Origin: Puniceicoccales bacterium | Lineage (GTDB): Bacteria > Verrucomicrobiota > Verrucomicrobiia > Opitutales > JAIRLM01 | Direction of reading: 5' to 3' | Assembly: GCA_031254835.1 (NCBI GenBank) | Contig: JAIRTQ010000080.1 | Coordinates: forward strand, 1 to 5,254 | DNA length: 5,254 bases | Shown here: positions 1 to 5,031 of the stretch, in pieces | Layout of the letters: each line of letters starts with the position of its first letter | Numbering within the stretch: the first letter of the stretch is position 1 | Translations under genes and position numbers: made by a program | Notes under the pieces: generated by a model | Seen by the model: the letters and a program-made list of their open reading frames with translations, nothing else | Told to the model about the DNA's origin: nothing | The model's database searches: none

Positions 1-1385
1 CGGCAAGTCATAACCCCTACCACGATAATGGTTTTAAGGCTTATTTCCGTGACGGCGGACAGATGGTGGATCCTCATGCCTCGGCGGTCATGAAGCTCTA
101 CGGGGAAATTTCTATCGAAGAGACCTGTAAAAGTTTGAGCCGTCGAGAGAAAGGGAAATGGGAGTTTTTTCCCGGCACGCTGGACGGCGACTACGTGCGT
201 TTTCTCCAGCAGACGGCCGTCGATTCCATTTCGTTGGCGGCCATCGGGGAACGACCCATCGTCTATACGTCTCTCCACGGCGCCGGCATAGCCATCACTG
301 AACCGCTGATCCGGTCGATCGGCCTGCCCATTCGCTCCGTGCCCGGCCAGTGCGCCTTCGATCCCAATTTTTCCACCATTCCCTCACCCAACCCGGAGAA
401 TTCTGCAGCCTTTTCCGCCGCAATCGCCTATGCCGATAAAATCGGCGCGGATTTGGCCATTGCCGCCGACCCCGATGCCGATCGCATGGCCCTCGCCTAT
501 AGAAATTTATCCGGGAAAATAGAATGCCTCTCTGGCAACCGGACGGCCGTCCTGCTGGCCGAACGGCGTCTGCGGGCCCTCTTCGCGATCGGAAAAATCA
601 CCGCGAAAACCGCTCACCGCTGCGTCCTTATTCGCTCTCTGATCACCACGCCGCTCCTCGATGCCATCGCCAAATCCTACGGGATTAATGTAGTCCTCAC
701 ACCTGTCGGCTTTAAGTGGATCGGCGCGAAGCTGGAAGCCTACGAGCGGACGGCGATCGGAAAAGCTGATCCGAACCTCGACTATCGCCAGCTGAGCGAA
801 GACCAACGGCGGGCTCTGCTGTTGCGAAGCTCGACATATTTCGTTCTGGGGGCGGAAGAAAGCTGTGGATACATGGCCTTGGACGGGACACGGGATAAGG
901 ATTCCCACTCCGCACTGCTAATGGCCTGTGAGGCCTACGGATCGCTTCTGCGCGAAGGAGTTACGATCGATGACTTCTTTGACTGTCTCCATCGCCGATT
1001 CGGCTACCACGACAGCCGCACATTTTCCGTCCAATTTCCCGGCGCGGACGGACTTAAGAAAATGTCCCTGCTCATGAGCGCTCTCCGCGAAGAGCCCTAC
1101 GAAATGCTTTGCGGCAGAAAAGTTCTCGCGGCTCTTGATTTAGAGCGGCAGGGGGCGGCCGACGGCGAGGGCGGCCGAATTTTTGCCAATGACTTCCACA
1201 TCTTTGACTTGATCGGCGGCTACCGAGTGGCGGTTCGTGGCAGCGGCACGGAGCCAAAGGTGAAATTCTATCTCTTTGCCGTGGACGCAGATAAAGACTT
1301 AGTGGCCGCTAAAAGGCGTATCGCAGAGGAATTTAGTCGTCTGCAGGGCTTTTTAGAGGAAGACGCCCACCGTCGCGCGACCTAG
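1..1385 (+). CDS. Phosphoglucomutase/phosphomannomutase family protein (alpha-D-phosphohexomutase, PgcA/PGM2-like), 5' truncated by the window edge
   Basis: The reading frame is open from position 3 to the TAG at 1383-1385, so the gene begins outside the window; the ATG at 63 is internal. About 460 residues are visible, and PgcA/PGM2-type enzymes are near 580, so roughly the first 120-130 are missing. Visible residues 1-5 read ASHNP, with the Ser (codon 6-8) as the phosphorylated catalytic residue. The following DNGFKAYFRDGGQM and PHA resemble PgcA/PGM2 more than E. coli Pgm. Other family marks are the Mg-binding loop DPDADR (468-485), the sugar-binding loop EESCGY (855-872), a downstream RDKDS, and the phosphate-binding loop RGSGTEPK (1236-1259). 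The family interconverts 1- and 6-phosphates of glucose or mannose in the cytoplasm, for glycogen and cell-envelope sugar synthesis. The exact substrate cannot be read from the sequence. All four active-site loops are intact; the Cys in the sugar loop, often Tyr or Gly in relatives, is a minor oddity. Confidence 0.93.
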   Translation, partial: ASHNPYHDNGFKAYFRDGGQMVDPHASAVMKLYGEISIEETCKSLSRREKGKWEFFPGTLDGDYVRFLQQTAVDSISLAAIGERPIVYTSLHGAGIAITEPLIRSIGLPIRSVPGQCAFDPNFSTIPSPNPENSAAFSAAIAYADKIGADLAIAADPDADRMALAYRNLSGKIECLSGNRTAVLLAERRLRALFAIGKITAKTAHRCVLIRSLITTPLLDAIAKSYGINVVLTPVGFKWIGAKLEAYERTAIGKADPNLDYRQLSEDQRRALLLRSSTYFVLGAEESCGYMALDGTRDKDSHSALLMACEAYGSLLREGVTIDDFFDCLHRRFGYHDSRTFSVQFPGADGLKKMSLLMSALREEPYEMLCGRKVLAALDLERQGAADGEGGRIFANDFHIFDLIGGYRVAVRGSGTEPKVKFYLFAVDADKDLVAAKRRIAEEFSRLQGFLEEDAHRRAT

Positions 1386-1392
1386 CGCAGGC

Positions 1393-1528
1393 GGCGCAAA
1401 ATTTCCCAGAACTTTGCATCGTAAAAGATCTTGCGCCAATCGGTGAAAATTTCTCCAAAAAACACTTGACGGTCCGCCGACCCGCCCTCACTTTGCGCCT
1501 TCGAGTGGGGCGTCGATGGTGAAAATTT
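1393..1528. repeat. Short repeats in the mutase-tRNA-Thr intergenic region
   Basis: The 154-bp gap between the mutase stop and tRNA-Thr contains several repeated words. GGTGAAAATTT occurs exactly at 1442-1452 and 1518-1528. A third AAAATTT lies at 1398-1404, preceded by GGCGC. TTGCGCC occurs at 1431-1437 and 1493-1499, and both copies are inverted relative to GGCGCAA at 1393-1399. ACTTTGC occurs at 1411-1417 and 1490-1496. Thus the order TTGCGCC then GGTGAAAATTT appears twice, with 4 and 18 bp between the parts. One arm covers the candidate -10 element. The repeats are directly visible; any regulatory role is inference. No T-run follows the inverted repeats on the + strand, so they do not make a standard intrinsic terminator for the mutase gene. 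Confidence 0.6.
1466..1494 (+). promoter_or_regulatory. Candidate sigma70-type promoter for tRNA-Thr/tuf
   Basis: TTGACG at 1466-1471 matches the -35 consensus in five of six bases. Seventeen bases later, CACTTT at 1489-1494 is a weak -10 match (A at position 2 and T at position 6). The discriminator that follows, GCGCCT, is GC-rich, as in stable-RNA promoters under stringent control. Transcription would begin near 1501, about 40 nt before tRNA-Thr. An A/T-rich stretch at about 1446-1465 lies just upstream, where an UP element would be. The strong -35, ideal spacing and position before a stable-RNA gene support it; the poor -10 keeps confidence moderate. Confidence 0.45.
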
Positions 1529-1539
1529 ACGCCCTGGAG

Positions 1540-1615
1540 GCCCTTGTAGCTCAGTTGGCAGAGCACGTCCTTGGTAAGGACGAGGTCAGCGGTTCAAATC
1601 CGCTCGGGGGCTCCA
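1540..1615 (+). tRNA. tRNA-Thr (anticodon GGT), CCA encoded
   Basis: The 76-nt sequence folds into a full cloverleaf. The acceptor stem GCCCTTG pairs with CGGGGGC (1605-1611, including two G-T pairs). The D arm is GCTC/GAGC, and the anticodon stem CGTCC/GGACG encloses TTGGTAA with anticodon GGT at 1573-1575. The T arm AGCGG/CCGCT encloses TTCAAAT. The discriminator is T1612 and the CCA end (1613-1615) is encoded. GGT reads the ACC and ACU threonine codons. It lies 30 bp before tuf and probably shares its transcript, so its release would need RNase P and 3' processing. Threonine tRNA next to tuf is a common bacterial arrangement. Confidence 0.97.
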
Positions 1616-1645
1616 CTGGTTTTAGAAACTGACAGGAAAAAGACC

Positions 1646-2839
1646 ATGGCGAAGGAGAACTTCCAGAGAAATAAGCCCCACGTCAACGTTGGAACCATTG
1701 GCCACGTGGATCATGGGAAGTCGACGCTTACGACTGCCATACTAAAGGTGCAATCGGATCGGGGCTTGGCGCAGTTTAAGTCCTACGCGGACATCACGAA
1801 AGGCGGTACAGTCCGCGACGAATCCAAGACGGTGACCATCGCCGTATCGCACGTGGAGTATGAGAGTGACAAACGGCACTATGCCCACGTGGATTGCCCC
1901 GGCCACGCGGACTTCGTAAAAAACATGATTACCGGTGCAGCCCAGATGGATGGAGCAATTTTGGTGGTAAGTGCCGCCGACGGACCCATGCCGCAAACGC
2001 GCGAGCACATTCTACTTGCTCGCCAGGTCGGCGTGCCGCGGATTGTTGTCTTCCTCAACAAGGTAGATCTGCTTGATGACCCGGAGCTGTTGGAGCTGGT
2101 TGAGATGGAGATTAGGGACCTGCTCAACAAGTACGAATTCGACGGTGATAATATTACGGTTATCCGCGGCTCTGCGTTGGCGGCTCTCGACGGCAAACCG
2201 GAGGGCGTTGCGGCCATCACGGCCCTTTTAGAGGCGATCGACAAGGACATCCCGGAGCCGCAGCGGGAGATTGATAAGCCCTTCCTGATGTCCATTGAGG
2301 ACGTGTTCTCCATTACGGGCCGCGGCACCGTGGCGACGGGTCGCATCGAGCGTGGCATTGTAAAAGTGGGCGACGAGGTAGAAATCGTGGGCCTCGGCGA
2401 GGGGGTTCGCAAAACGGTTGCCACCGGGGTGGAGATGTTCCGAAAGCTTCTCGATCAAGGGCAGGCCGGCGACAATGTGGGCGTCCTCTTGCGCGGCGTT
2501 GAAAAGGATCAGATAGAGCGGGGTCACGTCCTAGCTAAGCCGGGTACCATCAAGCCGCACACCAAGTTCAAGGCGGAAGTGTACGTGCTATCCAATGATG
2601 AGGGCGGCCGTCATACGCCGTTTCTGAACGGCTATCGGCCCCAATTCTATTTCCGCACGACGGATGTTACGGGTGTAATTAAGCTGGCGGATGGCGTTGA
2701 GATGATGATGCCGGGTGACAATCAATCCATTGAGGTGGAGCTGCAAAAGCCAATTGCTATGGAAAAAGGGCAGCGTTTTGCCATTCGTGAAGGTGGACGG
2801 ACCGTCGGCGCAGGCCGTGTCGTGGAAGTTCTTGTCTAG
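1646..2839 (+). CDS. tuf: Elongation factor Tu
   Basis: This 397-residue GTPase brings aminoacyl-tRNA to the ribosomal A site in the cytoplasm; the length is normal for the family (394-400). The ATG at 1646 begins MAKENFQRNKPHVNVGTIGH, a standard EF-Tu N-terminus, and AGGA (1634-1637) lies 8 nt upstream. The frame stays open further upstream into tRNA-Thr, but that part is not protein-like. The G domain shows GHVDHGKS (residues 19-26, with Ser for the usual Thr), DCPGH with the catalytic His87 (83-87), NKVD (138-141) and a later GSAL. Domain 2 contains GRGTVATGRIERG, and domain 3 contains GGRHTPF and the C-terminal REGGRTVGAG. The oddity is switch I (about residues 46-66): the usual EEKARGITI is replaced by VRDESKTVTI, with a net two-residue insertion against E. 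coli as I align it. The Mg-contacting Thr (Thr64 here) is kept. I recall similar EF-Tu in Opitutia, so this is probably a lineage trait in a working factor. Confidence 0.98.
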   Translation: MAKENFQRNKPHVNVGTIGHVDHGKSTLTTAILKVQSDRGLAQFKSYADITKGGTVRDESKTVTIAVSHVEYESDKRHYAHVDCPGHADFVKNMITGAAQMDGAILVVSAADGPMPQTREHILLARQVGVPRIVVFLNKVDLLDDPELLELVEMEIRDLLNKYEFDGDNITVIRGSALAALDGKPEGVAAITALLEAIDKDIPEPQREIDKPFLMSIEDVFSITGRGTVATGRIERGIVKVGDEVEIVGLGEGVRKTVATGVEMFRKLLDQGQAGDNVGVLLRGVEKDQIERGHVLAKPGTIKPHTKFKAEVYVLSNDEGGRHTPFLNGYRPQFYFRTTDVTGVIKLADGVEMMMPGDNQSIEVELQKPIAMEKGQRFAIREGGRTVGAGRVVEVLV

Positions 2840-2953
2840 GAGTGAGTTTTTGTCGAAAATGGAGAGAGACGTGAAGCAGATTCGCTTTTGTGTTCTTTCT
2901 GCTTGCTATCGCAAAAGAGACGTATTCCGAAGTGGAGCTCAGAAGTTTTTTAT
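2840..2953 (+). other. tuf-tRNA-Trp intergenic region with interlocked inverted repeats
   Basis: This 114-bp gap contains no convincing gene, promoter or classical terminator. Two inverted repeats are interlocked. AAGCAGA (2874-2880) can pair with TCTGCTT (2898-2904), and CTTTTGTG (2885-2892) can pair with CGCAAAAG (2910-2917, one G-U pair). Their order is A-B-A'-B', which permits either of two hairpins or, if the loops allow, an H-type pseudoknot. A T-run at 2946-2951 sits directly against tRNA-Trp without a GC-rich stem before it, so I do not call a terminator. Transcription probably reads through from tuf. The pairing is visible; its formation in RNA is inference. Confidence 0.4.
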
Positions 2954-3030
2954 AGGGGAATAGCTCAATTTGGCAGAGCAACGGTCTCCAAAACCGTAGG
3001 TTGGGGGTTCGATTCCCTCTTCCCCTGCCA
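2954..3030 (+). tRNA. tRNA-Trp (anticodon CCA), CCA end encoded
   Basis: The 77-nt sequence forms a complete cloverleaf. The acceptor stem AGGGGAA pairs perfectly with TTCCCCT (3020-3026). The D arm is GCTC/GAGC. The anticodon stem ACGGT/ACCGT encloses CTCCAAA, with anticodon CCA at 2988-2990. The T arm GGGGG/CCCTC encloses TTCGATT. The discriminator is G3027, the identity base expected for bacterial tRNA-Trp, and the CCA tail at 3028-3030 is encoded. It lies 22 bp before secE and is probably cut out of a tuf-secE transcript. tRNA-Trp directly before secE-nusG is a widely conserved bacterial arrangement. Confidence 0.97.
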
Positions 3031-3040
3031 AAAGGAGAGA

Positions 3041-3055
3041 AAGGTTTAAACGTTG
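3041..3055 (+). promoter_or_regulatory. Ribosome binding site and TTG start that decide the secE N-terminus
   Basis: AAGG (3041-3044) lies 8 nt before TTG at 3053-3055. A better Shine-Dalgarno match, AGGAG (3033-3037), is 15 nt away, which is further than usual. An in-frame TAA at 3047-3049 rules out a start further upstream. No in-frame ATG precedes the conserved SecE core; the first is near the C-terminus. The next TTG codon is five codons on and less well placed, so TTG3053 is the best choice. Confidence 0.6.
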
Positions 3056-3259
3056 GCAGAGGGCATATTGAGAAAGACCGGGCGTTTTCTGTCAGAAACG
3101 GCTGGAGAGCTGAAAAAGACGAGCTGGCCGACGGCTGGAGAGTTTCGACGCGCTCTGGCTACAGTTCTGATTGGAGCGGTTTCGCTGGGCCTTTTTGTTA
3201 GTGCCGTCGACTTTTCTCTTTTTCAAATGACGACTTTGATAATGGATTTTATCCGCTAG
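3053..3259 (+). CDS. secE: Preprotein translocase subunit SecE
   Basis: This 68-residue protein is the short, single-span bacterial form of SecE, which clamps and stabilises SecY in the SecYEG protein-export channel of the inner membrane. The amphipathic N-terminal part contains the family signature LKKTSWPTAGEF (residues 20-31, with the Trp-Pro pair). One hydrophobic span follows from about residue 35, including the commonly seen V-D pair (52-53). The start is TTG, fixed by an upstream in-frame stop and an AAGG ribosome site. The protein lies between tRNA-Trp and nusG, its usual place. Its TAG stop (3257-3259) overlaps the AGGA of the nusG ribosome site, 11 bp before nusG, suggesting coupled translation. 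The overall sequence is short and divergent, but motif and context together make the call firm. Confidence 0.94.
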   Translation: MAEGILRKTGRFLSETAGELKKTSWPTAGEFRRALATVLIGAVSLGLFVSAVDFSLFQMTTLIMDFIR

Positions 3260-3270
3260 GAAGTTTTTCA

Positions 3271-3867
3271 ATGTGCAGCGATTCCGCTTCAGACGAATCC
3301 GATAGGGGCGAGGGTTCCTTTGGCTGGTACGCCTTGCAGGTTGTTTCTAACTGTGAGGCGAAGGCGCAAAAGGCGTTACGGCTTCGGGCGCAACTGCTTG
3401 ACGCGGAGAAGTGGATTCGAGAAATTCTTTTTCCCGTCGTGCAGCTTTGCGAAGTACGCAATGGGAAAAAAATAACGCGCCAGCGAAAACTCTATCCCGG
3501 CTATTTATTTGCTGAAATGGATCTCTATGAGGACAATGGCGAATTGCGGCAAGCCCTTTTGCGTTTAATCGCGGAGACGGAGGGCGTTTCTGGGTTCGTT
3601 GGCGTCGGACGTCGCCCTACGTCGCTGAAGCAGTCCGAAGTGGACGAAATTCGTGCCCGGGCGGCAGCGCAGCAGCCCGTGATGTCTAAAAAGTTCTATG
3701 AAATTGGTACGCCTGTGAAAATCACGGACGGCCCCTTTTTAGGGTCGAGTGGAGAGGTGGAAAATTTGGACGAGGAGGCTGGCAAACTGCGTGTTTCTGT
3801 AAGCCTTTTCGGCAGAAAAACTCCGGTAGATTTAGAGTTTTGGCAAGTTAGTAGAGAGGAAGTCTGA
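3271..3867 (+). CDS. nusG: Transcription termination/antitermination protein NusG
   Basis: NusG binds the RNA polymerase clamp, suppresses pausing, and links polymerase to Rho or to ribosomal protein S10. The 198-residue product begins at ATG 3271, 7 nt after AGGAAG (3258-3263). The N-terminal NGN domain runs from GWYALQV (residue 18) and includes the conserved RQRKLYPGYLF (70-80). A C-terminal KOW domain occupies the last ~55 residues, with GTPVKITDGPF, SGEVENLDEEAGKL, VSLFGRKTPVDLEF and QV. Before the NGN domain there is a short acidic, serine-rich tail (residues 2-16), and no alternative start removes it cleanly. The KOW sequence GPFLGSSGEV departs slightly from the common GPFxxFxGxV but is otherwise normal. 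The stop is separated from rplK by one base. Confidence 0.97.
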   Translation: MCSDSASDESDRGEGSFGWYALQVVSNCEAKAQKALRLRAQLLDAEKWIREILFPVVQLCEVRNGKKITRQRKLYPGYLFAEMDLYEDNGELRQALLRLIAETEGVSGFVGVGRRPTSLKQSEVDEIRARAAAQQPVMSKKFYEIGTPVKITDGPFLGSSGEVENLDEEAGKLRVSVSLFGRKTPVDLEFWQVSREEV

Positions 3868-3868
3868 C

Positions 3869-4300
3869 ATGGCCGCTCCAAAGAAAAAAATTATTAAACT
3901 AATTAAGTTACAACTCCAAGCGGGAGAGGCGAATCCCGCTCCGCCGGTTGGTCCCGCGCTCGGATCCGCAGGTGTGAACATCATGGGTTTCTGTAGAGAG
4001 TTCAATGCTAAAACGAAGGACCAAATTGGGACAATCATTCCGGTGGTCATTAGCGTCTATGCCGATAAGTCCTTCGACTTCATCATGAAGTCCCCTCCCG
4101 CATCCGCGCTTTTAAAGAAGGCGGCGGGCGTCAAGGGCGGTTCCGGTACCCCCAATAAGACCGTCGTTGGATCTGTCACGGATCAGCAGATCCGCGAGAT
4201 TGCCCAGAAAAAAATGGCAGATTTAAATGCGAACGATGTGGAGGCGGCCATGCGGATGGTAAAGGGAACGGCCCGTAGCATGGGAATCGCCGTGAAATGA
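3869..4300 (+). CDS. rplK: 50S ribosomal protein L11
   Basis: L11 binds 23S rRNA in the GTPase-associated centre, where EF-Tu, EF-G and RelA act and where thiostrepton binds. The 143-residue product has the usual length (about 141-144). The N-terminal domain shows PAPPVGPALG and GVNIM, with the prolines tied to thiostrepton sensitivity in other bacteria. The linker is followed by SPPASALLKKAAG, and the RNA-binding C-terminal domain has DLNANDVEAAMRMVKGTARSMGI. Ser-Ala replaces the more common Gln-x in ALGxxGVN. The ATG is one base after the nusG stop, with AGGA (3857-3860) inside the end of nusG, so translation is likely coupled. In E. coli the L11-L1 operon is repressed by L1 binding near the rplK start; I cannot recognise such a site here. 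Confidence 0.98.
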   Translation: MAAPKKKIIKLIKLQLQAGEANPAPPVGPALGSAGVNIMGFCREFNAKTKDQIGTIIPVVISVYADKSFDFIMKSPPASALLKKAAGVKGGSGTPNKTVVGSVTDQQIREIAQKKMADLNANDVEAAMRMVKGTARSMGIAVK

Positions 4301-4310
4301 GGAAAGAAAC

Positions 4311-5015
4311 GTGAAAAAGAGAAGCAAGCTCTATCAGAGAAACTTGGAAATTCTGCGAAAGAGGGAACACAGGAAACTCTCCCTCGTGGATGCGCTCCAA
4401 TATTTGCTCGCAACTGCGCCGGCGAAATTTGATGAGACGCTGGGACTGTCTCTGCATCTGGGTGTGGATCCGAAGCAGGGAGATCAAATGGTGCGTGGAA
4501 TCGTACGCTTGCCCCATGGCAGCGGAAAGGCCGTGCGAGTGCTTGTTTTTACGGAATCGCCGGAAGCGGCCAAGGAGGCGGGCGCCGATCACGCTGGCCT
4601 GTCCGATTTGCTGGCTAAAATTCAGGGCGGCTGGAGCGAATTCGATGTGGCCATTGCGACGACGGCAGCCATGAAGGAGGTTCGCTCTATTGCTAAAATA
4701 TTGGGCCCGCGCGGCTTGATGCCAAGTCCCAAGGCTGGCACCGTATCCGATGACGTCGCAGCTGCCGTGCGAGAAGTAAAAGCGGGCCGCTACGAATTTA
4801 AAATGGACAAAACCGCAAATCTTTCGCTGGTTCTGGGCCGGCGGTCTTTTGGGATGGATAAATTGCGAGAAAATGCGATGTCGGCGGCGAGAGAGGTCGA
4901 GCTGGTTTGTCCGACAGCTGTTCGCGGGGGACGCTATGTTCTTTCTGCAACGCTGAGTTTTACGATGGGTCCCGGCGTGTCCGTAGGATGGAATCAATTA
5001 CTGCAAGCCGCCTAA
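4311..5015 (+). CDS. rplA: 50S ribosomal protein L1
   Basis: L1 forms the mobile L1 stalk of the large subunit, which helps move deacylated tRNA out of the E site; in several bacteria it also represses its own mRNA. The 234 residues match the usual length (about 230-235). Conserved blocks in order are LGVDPKQGDQMVRG, RLPHGSGK and VRVLVF, the KIQGGWSEFDVAIAT region, GPRGLMPSPKAGTV (residues 132-145), the AVREVKAG helix, and the C-terminal TMGPGVSV. The start is GTG at 4311, 8 nt after GAGG (4299-4302); no in-frame ATG is closer to the conserved N-terminal block (SKLYQRNLEIL). It lies 10 bp after rplK and 16 bp before rplJ, clearly in the same transcript. Confidence 0.97.
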   Translation: MKKRSKLYQRNLEILRKREHRKLSLVDALQYLLATAPAKFDETLGLSLHLGVDPKQGDQMVRGIVRLPHGSGKAVRVLVFTESPEAAKEAGADHAGLSDLLAKIQGGWSEFDVAIATTAAMKEVRSIAKILGPRGLMPSPKAGTVSDDVAAAVREVKAGRYEFKMDKTANLSLVLGRRSFGMDKLRENAMSAAREVELVCPTAVRGGRYVLSATLSFTMGPGVSVGWNQLLQAA

Positions 5016-5031
5016 TGCGGAAGGATTTGCC

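Noticed and set aside
1571..1645. 25-residue N-terminal extension of EF-Tu starting in the tRNA-Thr anticodon loop
   Set aside because: The translation is just tRNA sequence read as codons; the canonical MAKE start at 1646 has its own ribosome site.
1879..2424. 181-codon open frame on the minus strand opposite tuf
   Set aside because: It is antisense to well-conserved EF-Tu codons, with a low-complexity Ser/Arg/Thr-rich translation; long antisense frames over tuf are a common artefact of codon bias.
2925..2954. Possible promoter TTCCGA / TTTTAT directly before tRNA-Trp
   Set aside because: The -10-like sequence abuts the tRNA, so transcription would start inside it; the -35 match is also poor.
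2715..2963. 82-codon + strand frame running from inside tuf across the gap to tRNA-Trp
   Set aside because: It starts at a GTG inside tuf without a ribosome site, ends inside the tRNA, and its product shows no family features.
1548..2981. Near-identical TAGCTCA..TTGGCAGAGCA words in the two tRNAs
   Set aside because: This is the conserved D-arm shared by tRNAs, not a mobile or regulatory repeat.
3001..3201. 66-codon + strand frame overlapping tRNA-Trp and secE
   Set aside because: It begins within the tRNA and is out of frame with the recognisable SecE signature.
4297..4314. Mini-frame ATG to TGA (M-R-K-E-T) linking the rplK stop to the rplA GTG
   Set aside because: The overlapping ATGA and GTGA are eye-catching, but this short spacer is fully explained by the rplA Shine-Dalgarno sequence and has no separate ribosome site that I can see.
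4674..4681. Perfect AAGGAGGT Shine-Dalgarno sequence inside rplA
   Set aside because: It encodes conserved L1 residues (K-E-V), and the only nearby start, a TTG, opens a frame of about ten codons.
4176..4997. 273-codon open frame on the minus strand opposite rplA and the end of rplK
   Set aside because: It lies wholly antisense to two clear ribosomal protein genes; its product is rich in Arg, His and Ser, as expected of a reverse-frame shadow, and has no recognisable domain.
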